From Paenibacillus sp. J45TS6 (GTDB lineage: Bacteria; Bacillota; Bacilli; Paenibacillales; Paenibacillaceae): DNA of 54,608 nucleotides. Position numbers and translations under genes: made by a program. Below are positions 1 through 8,547 of the stretch, piece after piece. The notes under the pieces are model-generated. The model was not told where the DNA came from and made no database searches. It saw nothing but the letters and a program-made list of their open reading frames with translations. Numbering within the stretch: the stretch's first letter is position 1; each line of letters opens with the position of its first letter. The stretch is taken from positions 1 to 54,608 of the forward strand of contig NZ_BOSJ01000024.1 of assembly GCF_018403285.1 (NCBI RefSeq). The letters run 5' to 3'.

Positions 1-16
1 GATGTGAATAGCTCAT
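1..16 (-). CDS. IS30-family transposase, N-terminal start only (runs off the left edge)
   Basis: On the minus strand an ATG at 16-14 begins the residues MSYSH, the usual opening of IS30-family transposases. It is preceded by an AGGAG ribosome binding site nine bases upstream. Only five codons lie in the window, so identification rests on this start, on the inverted-repeat-like end at 101-128 behind it, and on the match of that end to the transposase end at the right edge of the window. The transposase would catalyse cut-out and reinsertion of its own element. Confidence 0.5.
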
Positions 17-100
17 GGACTGATTCTCCTGTGTGAATTTGGTGTGGTAACTTAATTCTACACGAATCAGGCCATGGGCCATTTTTATTTTTTGAGTAAG

Positions 101-128
101 GTGTCGCACTTCATATTACAATCCGTCA
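101..128. mobile_element. Terminal inverted repeat of an IS30-family element (outer end of left copy)
   Basis: Read outside-in (minus strand), this 28-base stretch begins TGACGGATTGT and ends AAGTGCGACAC. The same two blocks with the same spacing occur at 54484-54511, next to a recognisable IS30 transposase C-terminus; the two copies differ at only five central positions. It is therefore read as the upstream inverted repeat of an element extending left of the window. The 84 bases between it and the transposase start code for nothing visible. Confidence 0.6.
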
Positions 129-131
129 AAT

Positions 132-180
132 AAAAAACCATGTCTGGATCCTTTTATTAGGAAGCTTGACATGGTTTTTT
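132..180. terminator. Bidirectional stem-loop terminator beside the IS end
   Basis: A perfect 13-bp stem (AAAAAACCATGTC at 132-144 with its complement at 168-180) encloses a 23-base loop and is A-rich on one side and T-rich on the other, so it can terminate either strand. It lies just outside the IS30-like end. The bases from 181 to 397 hold no convincing gene. Confidence 0.6.
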
Positions 181-397
181 GACATTTCCTTTCCTTTTCT
201 TTGATCAGTAGAGGCGGGGTTACAGTGCGCAAAACTTGTTATGATTCATAAGTTTATGATAAAGTTAACATAATAAATAGCTATTTTCGGGCAAAAAAAG
301 CTGATTTTGTTCGTTATGTGCTGAATGTGATGATATGAATTTCAATATCTGAAAGTATAGACTGTGATTAAATTATCTATTTTCTATTTTCAGAAAG

Positions 398-664
398 GTG
401 CTTCAGCTTTCTTCGGGTGCAACCACGGTCATACGTAATCAATTGGAAGCAGAAGGGTACATTATCCGTGCTCGAAGTGAGGAAGACAGACGAATCGTGT
501 GGCGATTCCTAACGGAGGAAGGGCAGCACGTTGCAGATAAGCTGCGTGAAGATCGCGAACGTATGAATAAAGAGATTCTAGGGCTTCTATCAAAAGAGGA
601 AAGAGTACAATTTCTGGACATCGTTAAAAGAATCGAAGAACGAATCCTTGCTGCTCTTACATAA
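398..664 (+). pseudogene. MarR-family regulator, C-terminal fragment
   Basis: The 88 residues match the second half of a MarR winged-helix protein: recognition-helix region (LSSGATTVIRNQLEAEGYI), the wing with the typical EEDRR, then the C-terminal dimerisation helix. A full MarR protein is about 140-150 residues, so some 55 N-terminal residues including the first DNA-binding helices are missing. The GTG at 398 has no usable ribosome binding site and no MarR-like residues can be read upstream in any frame. It lies about 270 bases from an IS30-like end, so it is interpreted as a remnant left by a rearrangement. It probably makes no functional repressor. Confidence 0.7.
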
Positions 665-668
665 AAGA

Positions 669-712
669 ACCAGACTCTTGAAGCCTAGGCTGCTTGAGTT
701 TGGTCTTTTTTT
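669..712 (+). terminator. Rho-independent terminator after the MarR fragment
   Basis: A 9-bp stem (ACCAGACTC with GAGTTTGGT, one G-T pair) with an inner AAGC/GCTT pair is followed by eight T residues at 705-712. It also lies at the tail of the minus-strand gene that ends at 711. Confidence 0.75.
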
Positions 713-1055
713 ATAACTTGAATCTTTGAATATGGTCATATCGCTTTTCTTGTAATAGAATTTCTTTTTGTCTTGCTCCAAGAAGATCAAAGTGCGGAAA
801 TGGTTCTCGATGATGAATATATTTGGGATTAAGTTCGTGCTCTTTGCACCAGTGCTGTAATCGCTTAAGATCAGAGCAACCTACCTTCGTTACGCTGGTT
901 ATACCAGGGAAACGGGGGTCAATCCAGTAATGAGTCAAATAAGCAATTTGACCTTCTCTCACTTTTTCTTTCCACTCTTCGAGTTCACTTCGTGTAATGC
1001 CAAAAGCCATGTTATTCATCCTTTGCTTCATTACGTTTAGTCCATCTATTCTCAT
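711..1055 (-). CDS. Conserved hypothetical protein, YneQ-like
   Basis: A small soluble protein of 99-114 residues, rich in aromatic and charged residues, with the string AYLTHYWIDPRFPG followed by a VTKVGCSDL segment. This resembles the Bacillus YneQ family as I remember it; no biochemical role is known to me. There are two plausible starts: ATG at 1055 with GAGGT seven bases ahead, and ATG at 1010 (protein starting MAFGITR) with AAAGGA nine bases ahead. The family usually begins near MAFGI, which favours the shorter form. It is a single gene, convergent with the MarR fragment and divergent from the antiporter gene. Confidence 0.7.
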   Translation of the reverse strand: MRIDGLNVMKQRMNNMAFGITRSELEEWKEKVREGQIAYLTHYWIDPRFPGITSVTKVGCSDLKRLQHWCKEHELNPKYIHHREPFPHFDLLGARQKEILLQEKRYDHIQRFKL

Positions 1056-1166
1056 ATTTTACCTCATAAATGGGATAGAAGCGAACAGGATACGGAAAAA
1101 ACGTGCCGTATTCATCAGAAAATAAAGCCCATAGGAAAGAAGCAAGAGAGGAATTGATGAAGATAT

Positions 1167-3173
1167 ATGGAGCTTTTTATTACAATACTCATTATGCTCA
1201 TAATTATCGGTTTATCCAACGTAATTAATCGGTTTGTTCCATTTATTCCGGTGCCGCTTATCCAAATTGCGCTTGGAGTGGTCTTTGAAGTTGTTCCTTT
1301 CGGGATCCATCTCGATTTAAATCCAGAACTGTTTTTTGTACTGTTCATCGCTCCGCTGCTCTATAATGATGGGCGCAAAACACCACGGGATGAACTATGG
1401 AGCCTTCGTACTCCAATCTTGCTGCTTGCACTAGGACTCGTTTTTCTAACCGTACTTGTCGCAGGTTATGGTATTCATATGCTCATTCCAAGTATACCGC
1501 TGCCAGCGGCGTTTGCGCTTGCCGCAATTCTATCTCCAACGGATGCTGTAGCCGTAGGTGCTATGGCTGAACGTGTTCATCTGCCCAAAAGTATTTTGCG
1601 GACGCTTGAAGGTGAAGCACTTATGAACGACGCTTCCGGTCTAGTTGCTTTTAAATTTGCGCTTGCCGCAACGGTAACGGGTGTGTTTTCTTTAGCAGAT
1701 GCCTCTATTAGTTTTGTGGTTATCGCTGTCGGCGGACTGCTCCTTGGTGCAGTAATGTCTTTTCTGATTCGTAAAATTGGAGTGCTGCTTCGAAGACTTG
1801 GCATGGAAGACGTAACCGTTCATATGCTTATTCAAATCATTACTCCGTTTATTATTTACCTCGTATCTGAAGAAATCGGTTTATCAGGAATTTTAGCGGT
1901 GGTAGCAGGTGGGATTATCCATGCAATTGACCGGGACCGAGCAGATACGATTCAGCCCAAAATGCAAATTGTTGCAGAAAGTACCTGGACAGTAATTGTA
2001 TATATACTAAATGGGCTTGTCTTTGTTATTCTCGGCTTACAGCTGCCGAATGTAATCAGTAAGATTTGGGAAAATGACGCCTTTAATCATGTGCAGATTA
2101 TGACCTATATTTTCATCATTACACTGATGCTGTTTGTTCTGCGTTTTCTGTGGATTTATGCATTTGAGACGACAGCGTGGAAAATGAATAAGCAGGAAAA
2201 ACCGTTCATGAAACATATTATTTTAACTACCTTATCTGGTGTACGCGGAGCTGTAACGTTAGCCGGTGCCTTTTCCATCCCCTTTGTTCTGATGGATGGA
2301 TCCCCTTTTCCCGAACGAGATCTTATCCTCTTTATATCTGCTGGGGTGATTCTGCTGACACTGATTACTGCGAGTATCGCACTTCCGCTTATTGCAGATA
2401 AAGAAGAGAAGGCTGGTGCAGATGTAGCCCAAGTACGTGCGTTAACCAAAATATTTGATCGTTCCATCCAAGTGGTTAAAGCCGAAATGAATGATGACAA
2501 CAAAGCGGCCGTATTGTCAGTTATCGCCGATCTCAACAAATACTTGAATCGTTATTCGACCCAAGACGATAAGAAAAAATGGGGAAGCCATTTTCAAAAA
2601 CAAGAGATGTCCATTCGTACAAAAGCCATTCATGCAGAGCGAAAAGAAATTGAGCATCTCCTGAAAACAGGGGAAGTAAATGAAGAGCTTGGGATGTTCT
2701 ATCTAAAAGTTCTGGATCGACGTGAAATTGTCATGTCCAGCCGAATGAAATCGCAGATTTGGTCTTCCTTACGCAGTATTGGGCGAACGATCGGAAGAGT
2801 CTTTATGAAGAAACAGATGGATCCGAGTAATCCAATGAGAGAAAGAGTAAATGCATCTCGTAATCTTCGTATTCAGACCTGTGAGAGTGCGATCACAGCG
2901 ATCCGAAGTCAAATGAACGATGAAAACAGAGCTGCATCACTGACGATTATTTCTCATTATGAGCGGATCATATTCATGCTTCGTGCAGGTGATACCGAAC
3001 TTGATGATAATGCTTTTAATGAAAAGAAACTGGAACTGCAAATTAAAGCGATTCAGGAACAAAGGAATACCGTTCAAGAGTTATTTGAAACGGGCGATAT
3101 CCACCGAAATACAGCTGCTTCTTTGCGCCATTATATAAACAATTTGGAATCAAATCTTCTGAGTGAAGAATAA
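1167..3173 (+). CDS. nhaK: Na+/H+ antiporter, CPA1 family (NhaK-like)
   Basis: This 668-residue membrane protein exchanges cytoplasmic Na+ (or K+) for external H+ and supports pH and salt homeostasis. The first 420 residues form about twelve membrane helices, with the CPA1 signatures FFVLFIAPLLYNDG near residue 55, AILSPTDAVAVGA near 120 (the ion-binding TD) and GEALMNDASGLVAFKFA near 150. The last 240 residues are a charged cytosolic tail made of two similar helical segments. Length and sequence resemble Bacillus subtilis NhaK (YvgP). The ATG at 1167 follows GAGAGG, and a stop lies in frame just upstream. It stands alone with its own terminator. Confidence 0.9.
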   Translation: MELFITILIMLIIIGLSNVINRFVPFIPVPLIQIALGVVFEVVPFGIHLDLNPELFFVLFIAPLLYNDGRKTPRDELWSLRTPILLLALGLVFLTVLVAGYGIHMLIPSIPLPAAFALAAILSPTDAVAVGAMAERVHLPKSILRTLEGEALMNDASGLVAFKFALAATVTGVFSLADASISFVVIAVGGLLLGAVMSFLIRKIGVLLRRLGMEDVTVHMLIQIITPFIIYLVSEEIGLSGILAVVAGGIIHAIDRDRADTIQPKMQIVAESTWTVIVYILNGLVFVILGLQLPNVISKIWENDAFNHVQIMTYIFIITLMLFVLRFLWIYAFETTAWKMNKQEKPFMKHIILTTLSGVRGAVTLAGAFSIPFVLMDGSPFPERDLILFISAGVILLTLITASIALPLIADKEEKAGADVAQVRALTKIFDRSIQVVKAEMNDDNKAAVLSVIADLNKYLNRYSTQDDKKKWGSHFQKQEMSIRTKAIHAERKEIEHLLKTGEVNEELGMFYLKVLDRREIVMSSRMKSQIWSSLRSIGRTIGRVFMKKQMDPSNPMRERVNASRNLRIQTCESAITAIRSQMNDENRAASLTIISHYERIIFMLRAGDTELDDNAFNEKKLELQIKAIQEQRNTVQELFETGDIHRNTAASLRHYINNLESNLLSEE

Positions 3174-3190
3174 AGAAAAATAACCTTTAT

Positions 3191-3246
3191 AAAAGAGTTG
3201 TTCTGTTGCCGCACTGGTGATGGGATAACTCTTTTTGAGTTGAAAC
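3191..3246 (+). terminator. Terminator of the antiporter gene
   Basis: AAAAGAGTT at 3191-3199 pairs with AACTCTTTT beginning at 3237 across a long loop. The stem ends in a run of five T residues. It lies 18 bases after the antiporter stop codon. Confidence 0.55.
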
Positions 3247-3356
3247 TCATTTATGGAAGTATTTTTTTACAAAACAAAAAATTATATATTTCCTGAGCGC
3301 TTGTGGGATACTACGGAGCAGTTATGTACACAAGACAAATGTAAGGTGAGGATGAT

Positions 3357-4115
3357 ATGACAATAAGAAAATGGTTCATTGCACTAGCATCCGTTATACT
3401 TGTATGTGCGATGATTGCCTCCGAGGCAAAAGCTAGTCAGCCCATCTTAAAGGACCGGACATATTATGAAAAAAGAGGGGATATTGTATGGGAAGCTCCT
3501 ATTTCCAAAAAACAGATCGCTCTTACCTTTGATGATGGACCAGATGAGCTGGAAACTGTACAAATTTTAGATCTGCTTAAAAAATATGACGCGAAAGCTA
3601 CCTTTTTTGTGGTGGGCCAGCAATCAAAAAAGAAAGCTCACCTTATTCGTAAGGAGATTGAAGAAGGTCATGAAGTGGGAAATCACACCTATTTTCATAC
3701 TTTTGCCGATAAAATCAAGAATAAAGAAGATTATATGAAAGAACTGGAAGACACAGATCGTTTAATTGAGGAAGCGGGTGGACCCAAACCAACCCTTTTT
3801 CGCCCGCCGGGCGGTGTTTATAACGACATTGTGCTAGACAGTGCTAAAAAAAGGGGATATACAATTGTGCTGTGGTCTTGGCATCAGGATACAGGGGACT
3901 GGAGCAGACCAGGAAAACAGCGTATTATTAATAAAGTACTTCGTAATGCCCGTAATGGAGATATCGTTCTTTTTCATGATAATGTACATGGACAAAGTCA
4001 GACGATAAAAGCACTAGAGCGAATATTACCGGAACTGAAAAAGCAAGGGTATCAGTTTGTGACCGTATCACAGCTACTGAAGACGAAGGAAAAGGAAGTC
4101 ATGGAATTACCTTAA
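3357..4115 (+). CDS. Secreted polysaccharide deacetylase (NodB domain, CE4)
   Basis: The 252-residue protein has a cleavable-looking N-terminal signal (charged MTIRK, then a hydrophobic stretch, ending near AKA-S at residue 27). A NodB homology domain follows. The catalytic motifs are visible: TFDDGPD with metal and catalytic aspartates D59-D60, the metal histidines in GNHTYFHT, the RPPGG loop, and a final LFHDN motif. Such enzymes remove N-acetyl groups from peptidoglycan, chitin oligomers or similar glycans; the substrate cannot be told from sequence. The ATG follows GGTGAGGATGAT. YwbE begins 39 bases downstream with no terminator between, so the two are probably co-transcribed. Confidence 0.88.
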   Translation: MTIRKWFIALASVILVCAMIASEAKASQPILKDRTYYEKRGDIVWEAPISKKQIALTFDDGPDELETVQILDLLKKYDAKATFFVVGQQSKKKAHLIRKEIEEGHEVGNHTYFHTFADKIKNKEDYMKELEDTDRLIEEAGGPKPTLFRPPGGVYNDIVLDSAKKRGYTIVLWSWHQDTGDWSRPGKQRIINKVLRNARNGDIVLFHDNVHGQSQTIKALERILPELKKQGYQFVTVSQLLKTKEKEVMELP

Positions 4116-4154
4116 ATCATGGGATGGCTAAAAGAGAAGGGGAGAAATAAAGGG

Positions 4155-4352
4155 ATGAATGGAAACAGCAGAGCCGATATCCGCGCAGGAATTGAAGTTG
4201 ATATTGTACTTAAACAGGATCAAAGAACAGGGAAATTAACGAGGGGAATGGTCAAAGATATTTTAACCAATTCTCCGTCACATCCGCATGGCATCAAGGT
4301 TCGCCTTGAAAATGGTCAGGTAGGCAGAGTAAAGCATATTATTCAAAAGTAA
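4155..4352 (+). CDS. ywbE: YwbE family protein
   Basis: A 65-residue protein beginning MNGNSRADIRAG, with the family core VLKQDQRTGKLTRG and LTNSPSHPHGIKVRL. It matches the YwbE family (DUF2196), small basic proteins with an SH3-like fold and unknown role. A longer frame opens at 4119, but that ATG has no ribosome binding site. The ATG at 4155 lies behind AAGGGGAG and gives the normal family length. It follows the deacetylase gene and shares the terminator at 4385. Confidence 0.88.
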   Translation: MNGNSRADIRAGIEVDIVLKQDQRTGKLTRGMVKDILTNSPSHPHGIKVRLENGQVGRVKHIIQK

Positions 4353-4384
4353 ATATAAAGTGCAGTATTATAATCAAAATGATG

Positions 4385-4416
4385 AAAAGGACTCCGCATG
4401 CAGGAGTCCTTTTTTT
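4385..4416 (+). terminator. Terminator after ywbE
   Basis: GGACTCC at 4389-4395 and GGAGTCC at 4403-4409 form a perfect stem with a 7-base loop, flanked by A residues on the left and seven T residues on the right. It ends the deacetylase-ywbE unit and may also act on the opposite strand. Confidence 0.9.
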
Positions 4417-4592
4417 GGTTTTTATGAATCGCTTCGCCACACAATTTCTTTCAGAAGTTTGATTCTTTTTACTTTTTTGTTGAAAAATAATCGGAAAATG
4501 AGTACTATAACCTGTAAGTGATTCATTTATATATTTATAAATCGATTTACATTTATTCAAATCAAACGATGATTTACATAGGAGGCAGAAGA

Positions 4593-7500
4593 ATGAGCAA
4601 TTTTAATGAAAATCTCATTGCACACTATAAGTTCGATAATGCAGCACACCTTGGTGAAGACAGCTCAGGAAATGGACATGATGGAGAAGCTATGGGAACG
4701 CTGAAACCTGAAATTTCACGTATCGCTGGCAGATCCGCAGCTCAATTTCCAGGAGGAGCTAACGGAACTTCTTATATACAGCTTCCATCTAATTTGCTAG
4801 CAGATGTAAGCGATAACACGGGACTGACCGTGACGGCATGGGTCAATTTTGGTAAAGGTTCGAACGTATGGGAACGAATTTTCGACTTTGGTAAAGGGGA
4901 ACAAGGGCCTTATGCTTTTTTGACGTGTCAGCTAAGAGGGACTCTATATGCTGGAGATGATCTGGTTGTAGACCCGGGCCGGGGATTTGCTGCCGGTGAG
5001 TGGATGCATATCGCATTTTCGGTGACAGGTACTGAGGGTGGTAAACTGAGCAGTGCTGGTCCGGTTGTCTATGTGAATGGAGAAAAAGTAGCAGATGGTT
5101 CCATCAGTCAAACTTCCAGCGGAACTTATGCTAAGCTGCGCAGGTGGTTTGATACGTTTACTGAGGCTTCGAATTACAGCCAAAATTATATTGGACGTTC
5201 TCAGTATGCAGCCGATGTGGACTTTACGGGTTCGCTATCTGATTTCCGGATTTATCGGGATGGTCTGACGATCGATGAAGTGATTGAAGTGATGTGCGAA
5301 TCATTGACGGATGAAGAGATTGTAAAGCTTGCAGGAGATAAATATTTATCTTTTCCAACGAAAATTGTCACAAAAGACGTTTCATTGCCTGCTAGTTTAC
5401 TAGGCGGTAAAGTACAAGTGAGCTGGAACTCAAGTCGTCCGGAATCTCTATCTCATACGGGTAAAGTTCAGTCCATTACATCTGCTGAGGAAATCACACT
5501 CCATGCGGTATTAAGTAAAGGAGAAAGTACGCTGAGCAAACATTTTGAGATTTCGGTTGTACCGGAACACCTTCCGCCCTATACAGTAACGATTCACGGA
5601 GATCAAAAAGTGGCTGATATCAGTGAAGTGATGTATGGACTCTTTTACGAGGATATCAATAATGCAGCGGATGGCGGAATTTACGCTGAGCTTGTACAGA
5701 ATCGCTCGTTTGAATCCTTTGCCTTTGATACCTACTCACCTGAATCGGGAGAATGTGGTTGTTCCACTGGCCGAAATCGTGATCCTTTGTTTGCGTGGTC
5801 TGGAGACACCCATCTGATGAGCCCGCATAATAAAGGTGGATTAAATGAACACTTTGGAGCCAGTGACCCAGAAGTGAACGCTTATTATGTAACGGTTCAG
5901 AATGGGGCAACGATTCGCAATCGCGGGTTCTCGGATTCCAATCAACATTGTGCAATGTCGATTAGGCAGGGAGAAGACTATAACTTTACCGTTTGGGCGA
6001 AAGCGGATGCTCCAGGTGCAATAACCGTTCAATTACAAGATAGCAATAATGAGCCGATTAGTGAGCCACTTACGCTGCATGTAGAAGGCGGGGACTCGTG
6101 GAAAAAATATGGTGAGCAAACGGAGCAAAACCTTATTCTTACAGGTACAGATACGGCTCTTGGTCAGCTGGTTCTTACCTTTGAAGGTGATATTTCCATC
6201 GATATGGTGTCACTTACGCCGCAAAATGTATGGGGAGCAGACCCTGAGGAAAAAGGGATATCCGCTACAGCACACGCGAACTATACAGGAAATCCAAATT
6301 ATCGACTGAGAAAAGATCTAATTCAAGCGCTTGCTGACCTGCATCCTACGTTTTTACGTTTTCCTGGCGGCTGTATCTCAGAAGGATCTTTCATCTGGGA
6401 GAATGTCTATGACTGGAAGGACTCAGTAGGCCCTATAGAACTGAGAAAAGAGAACTACAACGTGTGGGGTTACATGATGACGATGGGACTTGGCTATATG
6501 GAATACTTCCAATTGGCTGAGGATTTGAATGCTCTTCCAGTTCCGGTTATGGCTTGCGGTGTTCTGTGTCAGGCACGTTCTGATTATGCACATCCGGCAG
6601 GCGGAGCTTTAAGGGAGTACTATATCAAGAACTTTACGGATCTGATCGACTTTGCACTCAGCACGGATATGGAGCATAACGAATGGGCACAAGTACGCAG
6701 CAGTATGGGACATCCGGAGCCTTTTGATCTTCGTTATCTCGGTGTGGGAAATGAGAACTGGGGAAATGAATTTTTCGCTAACTTTGAAGTGTTCAAAGCT
6801 TCGATTGATGAATATATGAAACGGAACTATCCAGATCATGAACTGCATATTATCTCTACCGTTGGTGCACAGGCGGATGATGATGCTTATCAGCAAGGAT
6901 GGAAATTCCTTAGCGGGAACCTTACCGGTTCAGCTCAAGTTGCTTTTGCGGATGGCAAAGAGGTAATCGAAGAGACAGTAACCTGGTATGAGAATCAGAA
7001 GAACTATATGGATACCATTGCAGATGAGCATTACTACAGATCTAATGAGTATCTGTTGAACAATGCGGATCGTTATAACTATTATGACCGGGCCTACCAC
7101 GCAGATGGAAGCATTGACTTTAAAGAGACATCCAAGGTATTTGTCGGTGAATATGCATCCACGGATAAAAATACTCTGGCAGGGGCTATTGCTGAAGCTG
7201 CGATCATGACCAGTTTTGAAAATAATGCAGATGTTGTCCGCATGGCAGCCTATGCGCCGCTGTTTAATAAGGTGCTGACAGATGGTACGTACCGCTGGAC
7301 ACCGGACTGCATCTGGTTTGATGATGAGACGGTGTGGTTTACACCAAACTATTATGTACAGCAAATGTTTGCTAAAAGTGTTGGTGAAGAGGTACTTCGT
7401 ACATCGTTCGAGACGTACAGCAAAGGTAAACCCGTGGAACTTATTCCGCATGGCGGGATCGAAATCGCGGCAGGCAATGCCGATATTCTTGTGAAGAAAG

Positions 7501-8345
7501 TGGTTGTCACTTCGAACAAGGATGGCCGTGTTCTTTTTGAAGAAAATTTCCGGGAACAAGAGGGACCAAGTGAAGCATGGAGTCTTATCCCTGGATCGGA
7601 AGGCTATACATCAATTCCTGGCAAAGGATTGCTTCTGAAGGCGCAGAAGAGCGGCCTGAACGGGTTGTACCTGATGAATGATGAATGGACAAACTACAAG
7701 GTGCAGGTAGAAGCAAGCCGGATTAAGGGTGAGGATGGATTCTATATTGGTGTGGGACTGACCGACATTACTCCTGAGAATAAGGATGTAATCGAGTATG
7801 CGATCGCATATGGCGGCCAAGCAACAGGTGTGAAAGTGTACAAACAAGGAATCGAAGGTTATACATTAGGTGATTATTCGTCCAGTACAGCAGCCGGAAA
7901 CCTTAGAGCAGCTAACTATGAGCCACTTGAGAATGAGAAGGATTATTTGATTACCGTGAATTACGGCGGAGAGAATGGAAAGAATCTAATCTGCTCTTAT
8001 ACAGATGGAGACTTCACTAGTAAAACGCTGGATTACAAGCTCGAAGCATACAACAGGGAGGTATTCCATTCCGTTACAAGAGATGCACAGCATGTATATG
8101 TAAAATTGGTGAATGCAGATGGTGTGGATAAGGCTACACAGATTAACCTGCAGGATCTGACTGTTCAGCCTAATGCAACACTCGTTACGCTAAGCGGGGA
8201 TGAAAATCTGCTTCATGTTCCGAATGTAAACAAGAAAAACGATGAGAAAATTACACCGCAGGAGCAAAGCATCGAACTGCAAGGAGATAGCGTTGTTCTT
8301 AAGCTCCCTGCAAATTCTGTGAGCTTGCTGGTGATGTCGATCTAA
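4593..8345 (+). CDS. Alpha-L-arabinofuranosidase, GH51, with LamG-like and Ig-like N-terminal modules
   Basis: This 1250-residue enzyme removes arabinofuranosyl groups from arabinoxylan or arabinan fragments. Residues about 8-230 form a concanavalin/LamG-like module (LIAHYKFDNAAHLGEDSSG). Residues about 240-330 resemble the degenerate bacterial Ig-like repeat of clostridial and Paenibacillus glycosidases. The GH51 catalytic part begins at ISEVMYGLFYEDINNA. LRFPGG is near residue 587, the acid/base is E721 in GVGNENWG and the probable nucleophile is E853 in VGEYAS. A further beta-sandwich follows, with a C-terminal strand region. ATG at 4593 has a GGAGG seven bases ahead; a frame open from 4518 lacks one. 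No signal peptide is visible, so it should act inside the cell on imported oligosaccharides, consistent with the transporter genes downstream. Confidence 0.9.
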   Translation: MSNFNENLIAHYKFDNAAHLGEDSSGNGHDGEAMGTLKPEISRIAGRSAAQFPGGANGTSYIQLPSNLLADVSDNTGLTVTAWVNFGKGSNVWERIFDFGKGEQGPYAFLTCQLRGTLYAGDDLVVDPGRGFAAGEWMHIAFSVTGTEGGKLSSAGPVVYVNGEKVADGSISQTSSGTYAKLRRWFDTFTEASNYSQNYIGRSQYAADVDFTGSLSDFRIYRDGLTIDEVIEVMCESLTDEEIVKLAGDKYLSFPTKIVTKDVSLPASLLGGKVQVSWNSSRPESLSHTGKVQSITSAEEITLHAVLSKGESTLSKHFEISVVPEHLPPYTVTIHGDQKVADISEVMYGLFYEDINNAADGGIYAELVQNRSFESFAFDTYSPESGECGCSTGRNRDPLFAWSGDTHLMSPHNKGGLNEHFGASDPEVNAYYVTVQNGATIRNRGFSDSNQHCAMSIRQGEDYNFTVWAKADAPGAITVQLQDSNNEPISEPLTLHVEGGDSWKKYGEQTEQNLILTGTDTALGQLVLTFEGDISIDMVSLTPQNVWGADPEEKGISATAHANYTGNPNYRLRKDLIQALADLHPTFLRFPGGCISEGSFIWENVYDWKDSVGPIELRKENYNVWGYMMTMGLGYMEYFQLAEDLNALPVPVMACGVLCQARSDYAHPAGGALREYYIKNFTDLIDFALSTDMEHNEWAQVRSSMGHPEPFDLRYLGVGNENWGNEFFANFEVFKASIDEYMKRNYPDHELHIISTVGAQADDDAYQQGWKFLSGNLTGSAQVAFADGKEVIEETVTWYENQKNYMDTIADEHYYRSNEYLLNNADRYNYYDRAYHADGSIDFKETSKVFVGEYASTDKNTLAGAIAEAAIMTSFENNADVVRMAAYAPLFNKVLTDGTYRWTPDCIWFDDETVWFTPNYYVQQMFAKSVGEEVLRTSFETYSKGKPVELIPHGGIEIAAGNADILVKKVVVTSNKDGRVLFEENFREQEGPSEAWSLIPGSEGYTSIPGKGLLLKAQKSGLNGLYLMNDEWTNYKVQVEASRIKGEDGFYIGVGLTDITPENKDVIEYAIAYGGQATGVKVYKQGIEGYTLGDYSSSTAAGNLRAANYEPLENEKDYLITVNYGGENGKNLICSYTDGDFTSKTLDYKLEAYNREVFHSVTRDAQHVYVKLVNADGVDKATQINLQDLTVQPNATLVTLSGDENLLHVPNVNKKNDEKITPQEQSIELQGDSVVLKLPANSVSLLVMSI

Positions 8346-8362
8346 TCTAGGTATTATCTATA

Positions 8363-8416
8363 AAATCCTTCATCTTGTAGGGCGCTTTGTCGCTCCTGAC
8401 AGGATGGAGGATTTTT
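8363..8416 (+). terminator. Terminator after the GH51 gene
   Basis: AAATCCTTCATC at 8363-8374 pairs with GATGGAGGATTT beginning at 8403 (one G-T pair). A second stem, AGGGCG with CGCTCCT, lies in the loop, and a short T run follows. It separates the enzyme gene from the permease operon. Confidence 0.75.
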
Positions 8417-8495
8417 GCATTCAAAACAATGAATCTTCAATATTTAACTGAGATTCGGAGTCAACAGAAGATACCTAAAGTAAATACCCTACACT

Positions 8496-8523
8496 TTTAC
8501 ACAGTCTGGCCTGCTCCTATAAT
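8496..8523 (+). promoter_or_regulatory. Sigma-A-type promoter of the first permease operon
   Basis: TTTACA at 8496-8501 and a perfect TATAAT at 8518-8523 are separated by 16 bases, ending 24 bases before the first permease start. With the terminator just upstream, this suggests the transporter genes are transcribed apart from the GH51 gene. Confidence 0.6.
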
Positions 8524-8547
8524 TGAATTTGAAGGAGGAGACAGCTT

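Noticed and set aside
1-133. Left edge first read as the C-terminal tail of a plus-strand IS30 transposase (VSHF...QSVK)
   Set aside because: No RPRK-type conserved motif precedes it on the plus strand, whereas the minus strand shows a ribosome binding site and an MSYSH start, so the opposite orientation fits better.
6930-7559. Long minus-strand frame (209 codons) inside the GH51 gene
   Set aside because: It lies wholly antisense to conserved catalytic sequence, has no ribosome binding site and reads as a cysteine- and isoleucine-rich sequence without domain character.
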